From NCBI RefSeq assembly GCF_030272705.1, contig NZ_JARFYM010000044.1, positions 1 through 40,572 on the forward strand: 40,572 nt of DNA. The letters are read 5' to 3'. The notes beneath the pieces were generated by a model that made no database searches, had not been told where the DNA came from, and saw only the letters and a program-made list of their open reading frames with translations. Of this stretch, positions 23,108-31,162 are shown in pieces. Source of the stretch: Rhizobium mayense (GTDB taxonomy: Bacteria > Pseudomonadota > Alphaproteobacteria > Rhizobiales > Rhizobiaceae). The position numbers and the translations under genes were made by a program. Every line of letters begins with the position of its first letter. Positions within the stretch are counted from its first letter, which is position 1.

Positions 23108-24647
23108 GGCGCAATCCCTCCAAGGATCCGGTCGATTCGGCCAAGACTTCATCCGCCGTTGTGTCCGATGATTTAAATTCCCGCGCGACGCGGCCGCGGA
23201 AGAGAACCAGAATTCGATCCGTGATGCCGACGAGCTCAGGCAAATCGGAAGAAAGCACGATAATGCCGGCGCCGCGGGCGGCCAGCTCGCCGATTATGTT
23301 GTAGATTTCGACTTTTGAGCCGATATCGACCCCTACCGTCGGCTCATCGAGAAGATAGACTTCCGATTGACGGCTCAGCCACTTGGCGATCGCGACCTTT
23401 TGCTGATTGCCGCCCGATAGCGTGCGCAGCAAGGCGTTCCGGCTGCTGGTCTTGACCTCAAGCCGTTTGATCAAACCATCGGCTTCATTCTGTTCACTTT
23501 TTCGATCGAGGAAACCGAAACGGGTGAAACGCTTCAGGCTCGAAAGGCTGATGTTTTCCTTCACGCTGAGATCAAGCGCGATTCCGTGACGGCGCCGATC
23601 TTGCGGAACAAGCGCGAAATTGTGTTCTGCGGCTTGGGTCGGGTTGGAAAAACGTGCCGTCTTGCCACTGACCTCCATGCTGCCGGACGCCGGCTTCTCC
23701 AGGCCGAAGAGCGTTCGGACAAGCTCCTTTGCGCCGGAACCTAATAGGCCGGTGAGACCGAGCACTTCGCCGCGCCGAAGCGTAAAGCTGATATCGCTGT
23801 ACTTGCCCGGCGCGGCAAGCTGCTCGACTTTGAGGATTTCATCGCCGAACGCGACCTCACTTTTGGGGAACATCTCCTTGATGTCCCGTTCCACCATTAG
23901 CCGCGCAATCGCTACAGCGGAGGTGCTTTTGATCGGCAGGGAGGCCACATCAACCCCGTTGCGTAGCACGGCGACATGATCGCAGAGATCCTCGATCTCG
24001 TTCAGATAATGCGAAATATAGAGGATGGTGACGCCTTCATCCCGCAGACGGCGGATCAGCCGAAACAGAATGTCTGCCTCACGGCGAACGAGGGCTGCTG
24101 TCGGCTCATCGAAAACAAGCACTTTCGGCCGGTTCAGAAGCGCACGGGTAATTTGCATGATCTGCTTTTCGGCGGTCGAAAGCTCGCCGACCAGGGCGCC
24201 ATTCGGAAGCCGCACCCCGAAATAATCGTCGAGGATTTCGGATGCGCGGCGCTGCATCAGCCTTCGATCGAGGAATGGGGTTCCGGCAATCCGTGGCTCG
24301 CGACCGAGGAACAGGGACTCTCCGACCGTGAACGTCGGCACCAGCAACCGGTCCTGATGGATGAAGTGGATGCCGAGTCCTTCCGCTAGGTGTGGCGTCA
24401 ATCCTTCGAAATTTTGTCCCTCGATCTCGATCGTACCGCCGTCCGGATGATGGAGACCCGCGAGCAATTTGATCAGCGTCGACTTGCCGGCGCCATTCTG
24501 ACCGACGAGACCGTGGATGGTTCCGCGCTTGACGATCAATGACGCACCTGCGAGGGCCTGCGCGCCGCCGAAGTGCTTGAAGATCCCCTCGAAGCGGATG
24601 ATGTCGTCCTGCGCCTTAGCCGGCTGCATGACCGAAATGGCCGTCAT
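23097..24647 (-). CDS. Sugar-type (RbsA/CUT2) double ABC transporter ATPase
   Basis: This protein of about 516 residues has two fused nucleotide-binding domains. Domain 1 has Walker A GQNGAGKST at 49-57, signature LSTAEKQIMQITRALL and Walker B VLVFDEPTAAL. Domain 2 has the degenerate Walker A usual in RbsA proteins (GLTGLLGSGAKELVRTLFG), signature LSGGNQQKVAIAKWL and VYLLDEPTVGVDIGSK. ATG 24665 is possible, but the in-frame ATG 24647 has GGGAGA at a proper distance and gives a normal N-terminus. It energises the two downstream permeases. The operon order is binding protein, ATPase, permease, permease. Confidence 0.93.
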   Translation of the reverse strand: MTAISVMQPAKAQDDIIRFEGIFKHFGGAQALAGASLIVKRGTIHGLVGQNGAGKSTLIKLLAGLHHPDGGTIEIEGQNFEGLTPHLAEGLGIHFIHQDRLLVPTFTVGESLFLGREPRIAGTPFLDRRLMQRRASEILDDYFGVRLPNGALVGELSTAEKQIMQITRALLNRPKVLVFDEPTAALVRREADILFRLIRRLRDEGVTILYISHYLNEIEDLCDHVAVLRNGVDVASLPIKSTSAVAIARLMVERDIKEMFPKSEVAFGDEILKVEQLAAPGKYSDISFTLRRGEVLGLTGLLGSGAKELVRTLFGLEKPASGSMEVSGKTARFSNPTQAAEHNFALVPQDRRRHGIALDLSVKENISLSSLKRFTRFGFLDRKSEQNEADGLIKRLEVKTSSRNALLRTLSGGNQQKVAIAKWLSRQSEVYLLDEPTVGVDIGSKVEIYNIIGELAARGAGIIVLSSDLPELVGITDRILVLFRGRVAREFKSSDTTADEVLAESTGSLEGLRHVG

Positions 24648-24679
24648 ATCAATTTCTCCCGACATCGCGCCAATAGTAC

Positions 24680-24704
24680 GCGATCCGAGAATTGCCCGGA
24701 TCGC
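24680..24704 (-). promoter_or_regulatory. Stem-loop between binding-protein and ATPase genes
   Basis: A perfect 8-base-pair stem (GCGATCCG with CGGATCGC) and 9-base loop start 12 bases after the binding-protein stop codon. No U-run follows. It matches the position of the hairpins after the other three binding-protein genes in this window. Confidence 0.55.
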
Positions 24705-24716
24705 ATTTGAGTGGCG

Positions 24717-25727
24717 TCAGCCGATGCCGAGTTTCTTCACCACGTCCGAAACATTGTCCTTGTTGGCCAGCAAGGCTGGGACATAGGTCTCGCGCGGCAA
24801 GGTATCTCCGGCGAGCAGTCTTGCGACGTTGCGGATCGCCGTGCGGCCGATCTCCGCCGGCTGCTGCGCTACGTCGGCGCCGGCCGGAGAATTTTTGTCG
24901 GTGATGAGCTGCAGAACTTCCGGGCTGCCGTCGACGCCGTACGTGCGGATCTCGGTTCTGCCGGCAGCGGCCAATGCCTGGGTGGCCCCAAGCTGGGGAA
25001 TGTCCCAGGCCGACCAGATTGCCTTTATCGATCCCTTTTCCGGATACTTGTTCAGGATCGCTGTGATCTGCGCGAAGGCATCCTGAACGGTATTGGGAAT
25101 GACGTCGCGCAATTCCGGCTGGAGGATCTTCACCTTCGGGAAATATTTGACCACATTTACCAGTTGGTCGTAGCGGATCGCGCAGGGCGTCACGCCATAA
25201 AAGCCATTGAAGACGACGATATTGCCTTCGCCGCCGATGTCCGAGACAAGCTGCAGGGCAAGATCCTTGCCGATGCCCCAATTGTCGGAGGTGGTGTTGT
25301 TGAGTGAATTGGTGGAGCCGACATCGACCGTCAAAACGGGGATGCCGGCATCGCGAGCTTTTTTCAGCCAGGGATCGATGACGCTCAGCGTCCCGAGAAT
25401 CTGGACGATTGCATCCGGCTTCTGCGCGATCAGCGTCTGCAGTTGCGACACGAGCTTGCCGTCGTTGCGCCCGGCATCGACGGCGATCGGCTCGCCGCCG
25501 AGACGCTTTACCTCGGCAATCTGCGCATTATAGGCCTGAAGATCGAAGAAGTGATCGGTGCCCGTTGCGCTGATGGCGATGCGCTTTCCCTTGAGAGAAA
25601 GTTCGCCCTCCGCAGAGGCTGGCTTTTGCCCCACCAGAGCAGCGCCAGCAATTGCCACCCCAGCCGCGGCAGACAATTTCAACAAATCCCGTCTTCCGAG
25701 ACCGGTTTCAGATTTTTCGATGCCCAT
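24717..25727 (-). CDS. Sugar-type (RbsB-like) ABC transporter binding protein with Tat signal
   Basis: This 336-residue periplasmic binding protein of the LacI/RbsB fold (Peripla_BP_4) has a Tat-type signal: Arg12-Arg13 in GRRDLLKLSAAAG, with the cut probably after ASA near residue 40. Family-like features include RIAISATGTDHFFDLQAYNAQIAEVKRLGGEPIAVDAGRN, LIAQKPDAIVQILG and GIPVLTVDVGS, followed by AIWSAWDIPQLGATQALAAAGR in the C-terminal lobe. ATG 25727 follows GAGGGA; an upstream ATG 25748 is less likely. The ligand is not known. Tat export is unusual for simple sugar-binding proteins but common for rhizobial ones. It probably has its own promoter in the 120-base gap after the monooxygenase gene. 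Confidence 0.92.
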   Translation of the reverse strand: MGIEKSETGLGRRDLLKLSAAAGVAIAGAALVGQKPASAEGELSLKGKRIAISATGTDHFFDLQAYNAQIAEVKRLGGEPIAVDAGRNDGKLVSQLQTLIAQKPDAIVQILGTLSVIDPWLKKARDAGIPVLTVDVGSTNSLNNTTSDNWGIGKDLALQLVSDIGGEGNIVVFNGFYGVTPCAIRYDQLVNVVKYFPKVKILQPELRDVIPNTVQDAFAQITAILNKYPEKGSIKAIWSAWDIPQLGATQALAAAGRTEIRTYGVDGSPEVLQLITDKNSPAGADVAQQPAEIGRTAIRNVARLLAGDTLPRETYVPALLANKDNVSDVVKKLGIG

Positions 25728-25846
25728 AGGTAATCCCTCAAATAACAATATCCATAGATTAGGTAGATTATAGGAGATAGGGAGGCACGAATTTCCAAAA
25801 AAACGGATACGGAGGAAAAGAACCTACATCAGTACGGGCGTGCTGC
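25728..25846 (-). promoter_or_regulatory. Intergenic region with AT-rich element before the RbsB-like gene
   Basis: This gap contains, on the minus strand, AATCTACCTAATCTATGG (complement of about 25752-25769) followed by ATATTGTTATTT. These resemble elements before the binding protein at 30038 (AATCTACTAAATTTATAGG) and tauA (CTATAAATAT...TGTTATTT). It may hold an internal promoter controlled by sulfur supply. Confidence 0.4.
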
Positions 25847-27238
25847 CTATTCGGCCGATTGAGCAAACGTCGGCCGAAGATTGCGGTAGTTCGCTCCCGG
25901 ATGCGGTGCAACGAGCCGCGGTCCACGAGCTCCGAGTTTTTCGCGCAACGTTCCCCGCCGATAATCGGTTTTGTAGACGCCGCGCCTCTGCAGCTCCGGC
26001 ACCAACAGATCCACGGCGTCCTCGAAGCTTTCCGGCGTTACGGCATAGGCGAGGTTGAAGCCGTCGACGTCGGTATCCTCGATCCATTCCTGCATCAGAT
26101 CCGCGACCGTCGAAGGTGAGCCGACGAATACCGGCCCGAAGCCCCCGACCCCGACCCAATCGGCCATTTCGCGGACCGTCCATTCCTTGCTCGGATCAAT
26201 CGTCGTGAAGGTCTCGACGGCCGACTGGACAGCATTGGTATGGCGGTGACGCAGCACTTCGTCCGGGTCGAACTGGCCGAAATCGATGCCGGTCCAACCC
26301 GAGATCAGCGTTAGCGCACCCTCGAAAGATGCATAATTTCGGTATTCGTTGAACTTGCGCTGGGCTTGCGCATCCGTCTCGCCGAGCACCACGGTCTGCA
26401 GGTTGAAGGCAAGTATGTCGCGCGGATTTCGGCCAAGCCGTTCCGCCGCCTGGCGGACATTTGCGACATAGCGCTTCAGCACCGGCTTGGAGGGGGCGGC
26501 AACGAAGATACATTCGGCATGCGCCCCGGCAAAATCCTTGCCGCGGCTGGAGGCACCAGCCTGATAGAGCACTGGAGTTCTTTGCGGCGACGGCTCGCTC
26601 AGGTGAATGCCCGGAACGCTGAAATACTTTCCGGAATGGCGGATCGGGTGCACTTTTTCCGGATGGGTGAAAATGCCCTTTTCGCGGTCGCGCACGAGCG
26701 CATCGTCTTCCCAGCTACCTTCCCAGAGCTTGTAGCAGACCTCGAGATATTCTTCGGCGAGATCATAACGATCATCGTGGTTCGTCTGCGCCGGCTGGCC
26801 GATATTGAGCGCGCCGCTGTTCAAATAGGAGGTGACGATATTCCAGCCGACGCGTCCCTTGGTCAGGTGGTCGAGTGTCGAGAGCCGGCGCGCGAACGTG
26901 TAGGGATGTTCGAAGGAAAGGGAGGCCGTCAGCCCGAAGCCGAGATGTTCGGTTTCATAAGCCATGGTCGGAATGAGCTGCAGCGGATCGTTGACCGGCA
27001 CCTGCGCCGAATGGCGAAGCGCGGCATCGACGTTTCCATTCAGCACGTCATAGACGCCGAGCACGTCGGCGATGAACAGACCATCGAATTTGCCGCGCTC
27101 CAGCGTCTTTGCCAGATGGACCCAGTAGTCGAGATCCTTGTATGTCCAGGACCTGTCCCGCGGGTGCCTCCAAAGCCCTGGAGACTGATGTCCGACGCAA
27201 TTCATGTCGAAGGCGTTCAGCCTGATTTCTCGGGTCAT
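25847..27238 (-). CDS. LLM-class flavin-dependent monooxygenase (NtaA/SnaA/DszA family)
   Basis: This 463-residue bacterial-luciferase-like monooxygenase belongs to the group with nitrilotriacetate monooxygenase A, pristinamycin synthase SnaA and dibenzothiophene-sulfone monooxygenase DszA. Diagnostic stretches are LNAFDMNCVGHQSPGLWRHP, FDGLFIADVLGVYD, GLTASLSFEHPYTFARRLSTLDHLTKGRVGWNIVTSY, and GVGGFGPVFVGSPSTVADLMQEW. It uses reduced FMN supplied by a separate flavin reductase; no such gene is in the window. ATG 27238 follows AGGAG and is 17 bases after the permease stop, so it is cotranscribed with the ABC genes at 27256-29789. This links import of a compound with its oxidative C-S or C-N cleavage. 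The surrounding sulfur genes favour C-S cleavage. Confidence 0.93.
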   Translation of the reverse strand: MTREIRLNAFDMNCVGHQSPGLWRHPRDRSWTYKDLDYWVHLAKTLERGKFDGLFIADVLGVYDVLNGNVDAALRHSAQVPVNDPLQLIPTMAYETEHLGFGLTASLSFEHPYTFARRLSTLDHLTKGRVGWNIVTSYLNSGALNIGQPAQTNHDDRYDLAEEYLEVCYKLWEGSWEDDALVRDREKGIFTHPEKVHPIRHSGKYFSVPGIHLSEPSPQRTPVLYQAGASSRGKDFAGAHAECIFVAAPSKPVLKRYVANVRQAAERLGRNPRDILAFNLQTVVLGETDAQAQRKFNEYRNYASFEGALTLISGWTGIDFGQFDPDEVLRHRHTNAVQSAVETFTTIDPSKEWTVREMADWVGVGGFGPVFVGSPSTVADLMQEWIEDTDVDGFNLAYAVTPESFEDAVDLLVPELQRRGVYKTDYRRGTLREKLGARGPRLVAPHPGANYRNLRPTFAQSAE

Positions 27239-27255
27239 ATCTATTCTCCTCGGAA

Positions 27256-28308
27256 TTAAGGATTGCTGCGGCCGAGGCCGTAAGTCAGCGCCAAGGCTCC
27301 TACGAGCACGGCGCCCTTGATGAAATCCTGCGTGTAATAGGGTGCGTTCAGCATGGTGAGGCCGTTCAGAAGCACGCCGACGAAGACGGCACCGACAATC
27401 GTCCCGAGTACGTTGGGACGGCGCAGATTGAGGACGGCAAAGCCGATCAAGGCTGCCGCAACCGAATCCATCAGCAACGACCCGCCGGAGGAAACGTCAC
27501 CGCGGCCGACGCGGGCGGCAATGATGATGCCGCCGAGGGACGCCAACGTGCTGGAGATGACATAGGCAAGGGTCTTCAGCTTCACGGTCGAGGCGCCCGC
27601 CAGCCGGGTCGCGATCTCGTTACCGCCGGTCGCAAATAGCAGCCGGCCGATGCGGGTGCGCTCGGTGAGGACGAAGAGGCCGATCGCGACGGCCAGCGTC
27701 AGTACGACGGACACGGGCACCGTGCCCGCGATGCTGTAACGGCCGATCGTCAGGAAGGCGGGATCATAGGCGCCGGTCGCTTTGGAGCCATCTGGGAGAA
27801 TGAGTCCGGCAGAGATCGATCGGCCGGCCGTTGGTACAAGTTGCAGACCGGATAATAGAAACATCATCGCAAGCGTTGCCAGCAGATCCGGAACGCGAAG
27901 GCGAACGATGAGAATGGCGTTGAGGAGACCGATGATGGCGCCGAAGGCAAGCACCAGTGGCACCGTTGCGAAGGCATTGAGATGCCAGACGATCATCGCA
28001 TAGCTTGCCGCCATCACGCTCGATGCGGCGACAGCGCCGATCGACAGATCGAAGCCGCCGACGGCAAGCGTCACGGTCACGCCGGCACCGAGGATTGCAA
28101 CCACGGAGACCGCTTGTAGGATGCTCATCAGATTGCTGATATTGATAAAGACCGGTTGGGCGGCGGCAAAGCCGATGAGCATCGCCGCCAGCAGGATGAA
28201 GACGGCACTGGCCCGCAGGAACGCGCCGATGGCGCTGAGGTTAAAGCTGTCGTTTCCCGGCTGGCGCGTCGCGGCCTTGGTTGACGTCTCGTCGTCGATC
28301 GTCGTCAT
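27256..28308 (-). CDS. Sugar-type (RbsC/CUT2) ABC transporter permease
   Basis: This 350-residue BPD_transp_2 permease has about ten helices. Family motifs include GAGVTVTLAVGGFDLSIGAVAASSVMAA, NAILIVRLRVPDLLATLAMMFLLSGLQL and AALIGFAVLNLRRPNVLGTIVGAVFVGVLLNGL. The open frame starts far upstream inside the ATPase gene. ATG 28308 overlaps the ATPase stop as ATGA and is the true start. It is probably a homodimeric channel, because only one permease gene accompanies this ATPase. Its binding protein is almost certainly the divergent gene at 30038. Confidence 0.92.
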   Translation of the reverse strand: MTTIDDETSTKAATRQPGNDSFNLSAIGAFLRASAVFILLAAMLIGFAAAQPVFINISNLMSILQAVSVVAILGAGVTVTLAVGGFDLSIGAVAASSVMAASYAMIVWHLNAFATVPLVLAFGAIIGLLNAILIVRLRVPDLLATLAMMFLLSGLQLVPTAGRSISAGLILPDGSKATGAYDPAFLTIGRYSIAGTVPVSVVLTLAVAIGLFVLTERTRIGRLLFATGGNEIATRLAGASTVKLKTLAYVISSTLASLGGIIIAARVGRGDVSSGGSLLMDSVAAALIGFAVLNLRRPNVLGTIVGAVFVGVLLNGLTMLNAPYYTQDFIKGAVLVGALALTYGLGRSNP

Positions 28309-29789
28309 GTTGAGATTCCTTGAATGACGGTGTTCGCGGCCGCGCTGCCTGAAGCCGGCCGCAATGTGTGACGGTCCATAACGAGGATCCTGTCGGCCAC
28401 TTCGTAAGCCTCCTCGGGATCGGATGTTGCGATCAGCATTGCCCGATCCGTGCGGGATCGTATTGCCTCGATGATGTCGCGGCGGGCGCCGACATCGACG
28501 CCCTGGAAAGGCTCGTCGAGCAGAAGCAAGCGGCTGGGTTCGGCTTCCCATCGTGCGATGACCGCCTTTTGCTGATTTCCGCCGGAAAGCGTCCAGACAG
28601 AGGCGAGGGGGCCAGTCGCCTTGATGCCGAGGCGACGGATTGCCTGCTCGGCCTCATATTCCTCGCGGCCACCGAGAAGGAGACCGCGCGGATACCATCT
28701 GGCGAGATGCGGCAGGCTGATGGTCGCGGCCAGCGAATTGCCGGGCCAGGCAGGCGGCATGAGCGAAGAACTATGACGATCTTCCGCGGCCATGGCGATG
28801 CCGGCGGCGATCGCGTCCGCCGGCGACCGCGGAAGGTGTGGCTTGCTATCGAGAAACATTTCGCCGTCAGACAGTCGTCCAACACCGAAGATTGCTGAAA
28901 GCAATCGGCTCTTTCCGGCGCCGAGAACGCCGGTAATGGCAACGACTTCGCCTTGGCGAAGCGTCAGATTGAATGGTTCGCTCGTCGGAAGCAGTCGCGC
29001 GTCGCGCAGCCCCAAAACGATTGGCCCGGTTGCCTGTCGGGCGTTCGCCTGAGCGACATCCAGTTTCCGGCCGATCATGGTTTCGATTGCGGCAGAAAAA
29101 TCGATGGGTCGAGCAAAGGCGCCGACCACGCAACCGCCCCGCATGACCACCGCGCGATCGGCTATGGCTTCGATATCCGCGGTGCGGTGCGAAATATAGA
29201 GGATGGCGAGCCCTTCGCCGCGGAGCCGCAGGAGGACATCGAAAAGCTGACGGCTTTCCTGGAGAGACAGGCTCGCCGTCGGTTCGTCCAGGATCAGCAG
29301 TTCGGCGCGGTGGGCGAGTGCGCGGGCGATCGCCACAAGCTGGCGGTCTGCAGCCGAGAGATCTCCGAAATCGCGATCGAGGGGAAGAGAGATGTTGGCC
29401 GCGTTGAGCATTGCCTGAGCATCGCGACGAACACCGCGCCGCGAGACGAAAAAGCGGGTGCTGCGATCGGCAAATCGGTTGAGCATGAGCGCATCGGCAA
29501 CCGTCAACCGTGGCGCTCCGATCAGATCCGTGGATTGGTGCACCGTGACGATGCCGGCGCGCGATGCATCCGACGGGTTGCGCGGCTTAAAGGCCCGACC
29601 GCTGAGATTGATCGTCCCGCTATCGGCTGCGATTACGCCGGAGAGGATCTTTACCAGCGTTGATTTGCCCGCGCCATTTGCGCCCATCAGCGCAACGATC
29701 TCGCCGCGTTCGATCGCCAATCCGGCGCCGGCAAGAGCGCGCGATGCGCCGAAGCTATGCGTTAGATTTTCAATTGTCAGCAGGGGCAT
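28305..29789 (-). CDS. Sugar-type (RbsA/CUT2) double ABC transporter ATPase with duplicated start region
   Basis: This 494-residue ATPase has two nucleotide-binding domains. Domain 1 has Walker A GANGAGKST at 36-44, a variant signature LSAADRQLVAIARAL and Walker B LLILDEPTASL. Domain 2 has a degenerate Walker A (GVLGAGKSRLLSAIFG), LSGGNQQKAVIARW and LLLLDEPFQGVDVGAR. The start ATG 29789 lies in a perfect 16-base tandem repeat (29775-29806) that also carries a second, out-of-frame ATG at 29805. Neither start has a strong ribosome-binding site. The gene heads an operon with the permease and the DszA-like monooxygenase and is divergent from the RbsB-like gene at 30038. Confidence 0.92.
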   Translation of the reverse strand: MPLLTIENLTHSFGASRALAGAGLAIERGEIVALMGANGAGKSTLVKILSGVIAADSGTINLSGRAFKPRNPSDASRAGIVTVHQSTDLIGAPRLTVADALMLNRFADRSTRFFVSRRGVRRDAQAMLNAANISLPLDRDFGDLSAADRQLVAIARALAHRAELLILDEPTASLSLQESRQLFDVLLRLRGEGLAILYISHRTADIEAIADRAVVMRGGCVVGAFARPIDFSAAIETMIGRKLDVAQANARQATGPIVLGLRDARLLPTSEPFNLTLRQGEVVAITGVLGAGKSRLLSAIFGVGRLSDGEMFLDSKPHLPRSPADAIAAGIAMAAEDRHSSSLMPPAWPGNSLAATISLPHLARWYPRGLLLGGREEYEAEQAIRRLGIKATGPLASVWTLSGGNQQKAVIARWEAEPSRLLLLDEPFQGVDVGARRDIIEAIRSRTDRAMLIATSDPEEAYEVADRILVMDRHTLRPASGSAAANTVIQGIST

Positions 29790-29806
29790 CTGTCAGCAGG
29801 GGCATC
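29775..29806. repeat. Perfect 16-base tandem duplication at an ABC ATPase start codon
   Basis: TGTCAGCAGGGGCATC occurs twice in direct contact (29775-29790 and 29791-29806). Each copy contains a CAT, that is an ATG on the minus strand. The outer ATG (29805) is 16 bases upstream of the real start and out of frame, opening an 11-codon frame that ends in TGA inside the true gene. Confidence 0.9.
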
Positions 29807-30037
29807 AAACGGCATTCCGGTGAGCTTGGAAGACTTGATACTGCTCAGCCGAGCCTCGAATCTCCAGGCAAGGCTTTGCTGTCGCGGTCAGTCGAAGGAA
29901 ACAAAGAATCTAGCAACGTCACCAAAATCAGACGATTTAATCTACTAAATTTATAGGCTTTATATCTAATAAATTTGCGTCGCTGGAGCTGCCGACCCGT
30001 GAGACGACGCATTTGATTGATCAAGAGGATCGCGACA
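29807..30037. promoter_or_regulatory. Divergent promoter region between the ATPase operon and the RbsB-like gene
   Basis: This non-coding region carries an AT-rich block at 29936-29977 (TTTAATCTACTAAATTTATAGG, then TTTATATCTAATAAATTTG). The block resembles elements upstream of tauA, of the RbsB-like gene at 25727 and, less closely, of the SfnB-like gene. It lies about 60-100 bases before the + strand gene and about 150 bases before the - strand operon, well placed for one activator to serve both. AAGAGGA at 30023-30029 is the ribosome-binding site for ATG 30038. Confidence 0.45.
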
Positions 30038-31084
30038 ATGAAACCCCCCGCACAGCTCGCTTTGTCTGCCGCTGCCATTCCATTCCTGTTTGCGCAAGCT
30101 GCTGTTGCCGGAGGCATTGCCGGCGCGCCTGCTCCCTTCGACAAGGGCGGCGTCAAGGTTGCGCTGATCAGCTACATATCCGCAGGCGACTTTTTCCAGG
30201 CCTATCAGGCCGGTGCCGAAGCGCAGGCAAAGTCTCTCGACATCGACCTGCGTGTCTTCCCGGGACGCCAGGATGCCGCCGAACAGCGTGAGCAGATTTT
30301 GCAGGCCATCAATCTCGGCGTATCCGGCATCGTCATCGACCATGGCTTGCCGGAATCGCTCGGCGACGTCGTACAGCAGGCGCTCGACAAGGGCATTAAG
30401 GTTGTCGCATTCGACGTTAATCTCAACAACTCGAAAATCCCGCAGGTCGAGCAAAGCGACCACGAGATCGCCGACCTCGCGCTGAAACAGGCCGTCAAGG
30501 ACAACGGCACCAAGTTCAATGCCGGTTATGTCTATGTCGCGGGCTTTGCACCGCTCGATCGCCGCAACGAGATCTGGGACAAGTTCAAGGCGGAGAATGC
30601 GGGCGTCGTTGAAAAGGCCCGTTTCGGCAATGTCAGCGATACGACCGCCACGACCACAGCCGACCAGGTAAAGGCCGCGCTGACGGCCAATCCGGATATC
30701 AGCGTCGTCTTTGCGCCCTACGATGAATTTGCCCGCGGGGTAAAGCTTGCCGCTTCCGACCTCGGCATTGCCGGCAAATTGAAGATCTATTCGGCTGACG
30801 TATCGACCGCCGATATCCAGGAAATAACTGCGGACGGCAGCCCCTGGGTGGCGACGGTCGCGACCAATCCGGCCGTCGTCGGCGCGGTCTCGGTCCGTGC
30901 CGCGGCGCTGCAGATCGCCGGGCAGGATGTTCCCCACCAGATCTCGGTCAAACCGGCGCTCCTGACCCAGGAGTCGCTGCGGGCAGCAGGCGTCAAGACG
31001 ATCGAGGAGTTGGCACAGAAAATTCCAGCCTTTAGCACCAGCGACGCCGCAACTGCGAGCTGGATCCCAGCTAAGCTTTTCTAG
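30038..31084 (+). CDS. Sugar-type (RbsB-like) ABC transporter binding protein
   Basis: This 348-residue periplasmic binding protein of the RbsB fold has a Sec signal peptide cut after AVA near residue 25 (LFAQAAVAGG). Features include KVALISYISAGDFFQAYQAGAEAQAK in the first strand, a repeated-helix region LGVSGIVIDHGLPESLGDVVQQALDKGIKVVAFDVN, and ISVVFAPYDEFARGVKLAASDLG in the second lobe. The frame extends to TTG 30017, but ATG 30038 is eight bases after AAGAGGA. It is divergent from the ATPase/permease/monooxygenase operon, which lacks a binding protein, so it most likely belongs to that importer. The ligand is unknown; the context suggests an organosulfur compound. Confidence 0.93.
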   Translation: MKPPAQLALSAAAIPFLFAQAAVAGGIAGAPAPFDKGGVKVALISYISAGDFFQAYQAGAEAQAKSLDIDLRVFPGRQDAAEQREQILQAINLGVSGIVIDHGLPESLGDVVQQALDKGIKVVAFDVNLNNSKIPQVEQSDHEIADLALKQAVKDNGTKFNAGYVYVAGFAPLDRRNEIWDKFKAENAGVVEKARFGNVSDTTATTTADQVKAALTANPDISVVFAPYDEFARGVKLAASDLGIAGKLKIYSADVSTADIQEITADGSPWVATVATNPAVVGAVSVRAAALQIAGQDVPHQISVKPALLTQESLRAAGVKTIEELAQKIPAFSTSDAATASWIPAKLF

Positions 31085-31103
31085 GCTCGGCCAGATCGAT
31101 CTT

Positions 31104-31131
31104 CCGGTGACAGTCGTACGAGCGTCACCGG
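31104..31131 (+). terminator. Hairpin after the RbsB-like gene, possible terminator or attenuator
   Basis: A perfect 8-base-pair stem (CCGGTGAC with GTCACCGG) and 12-base loop lie 19 bases after the stop codon, followed by the T-rich TCTTGTTTC. The next gene starts 31 bases later on the same strand, so the hairpin may lower read-through into it rather than end transcription fully. Confidence 0.6.
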
Positions 31132-31162
31132 TCTTGTTTCATAGAACGGGAGTTCTCAATCC

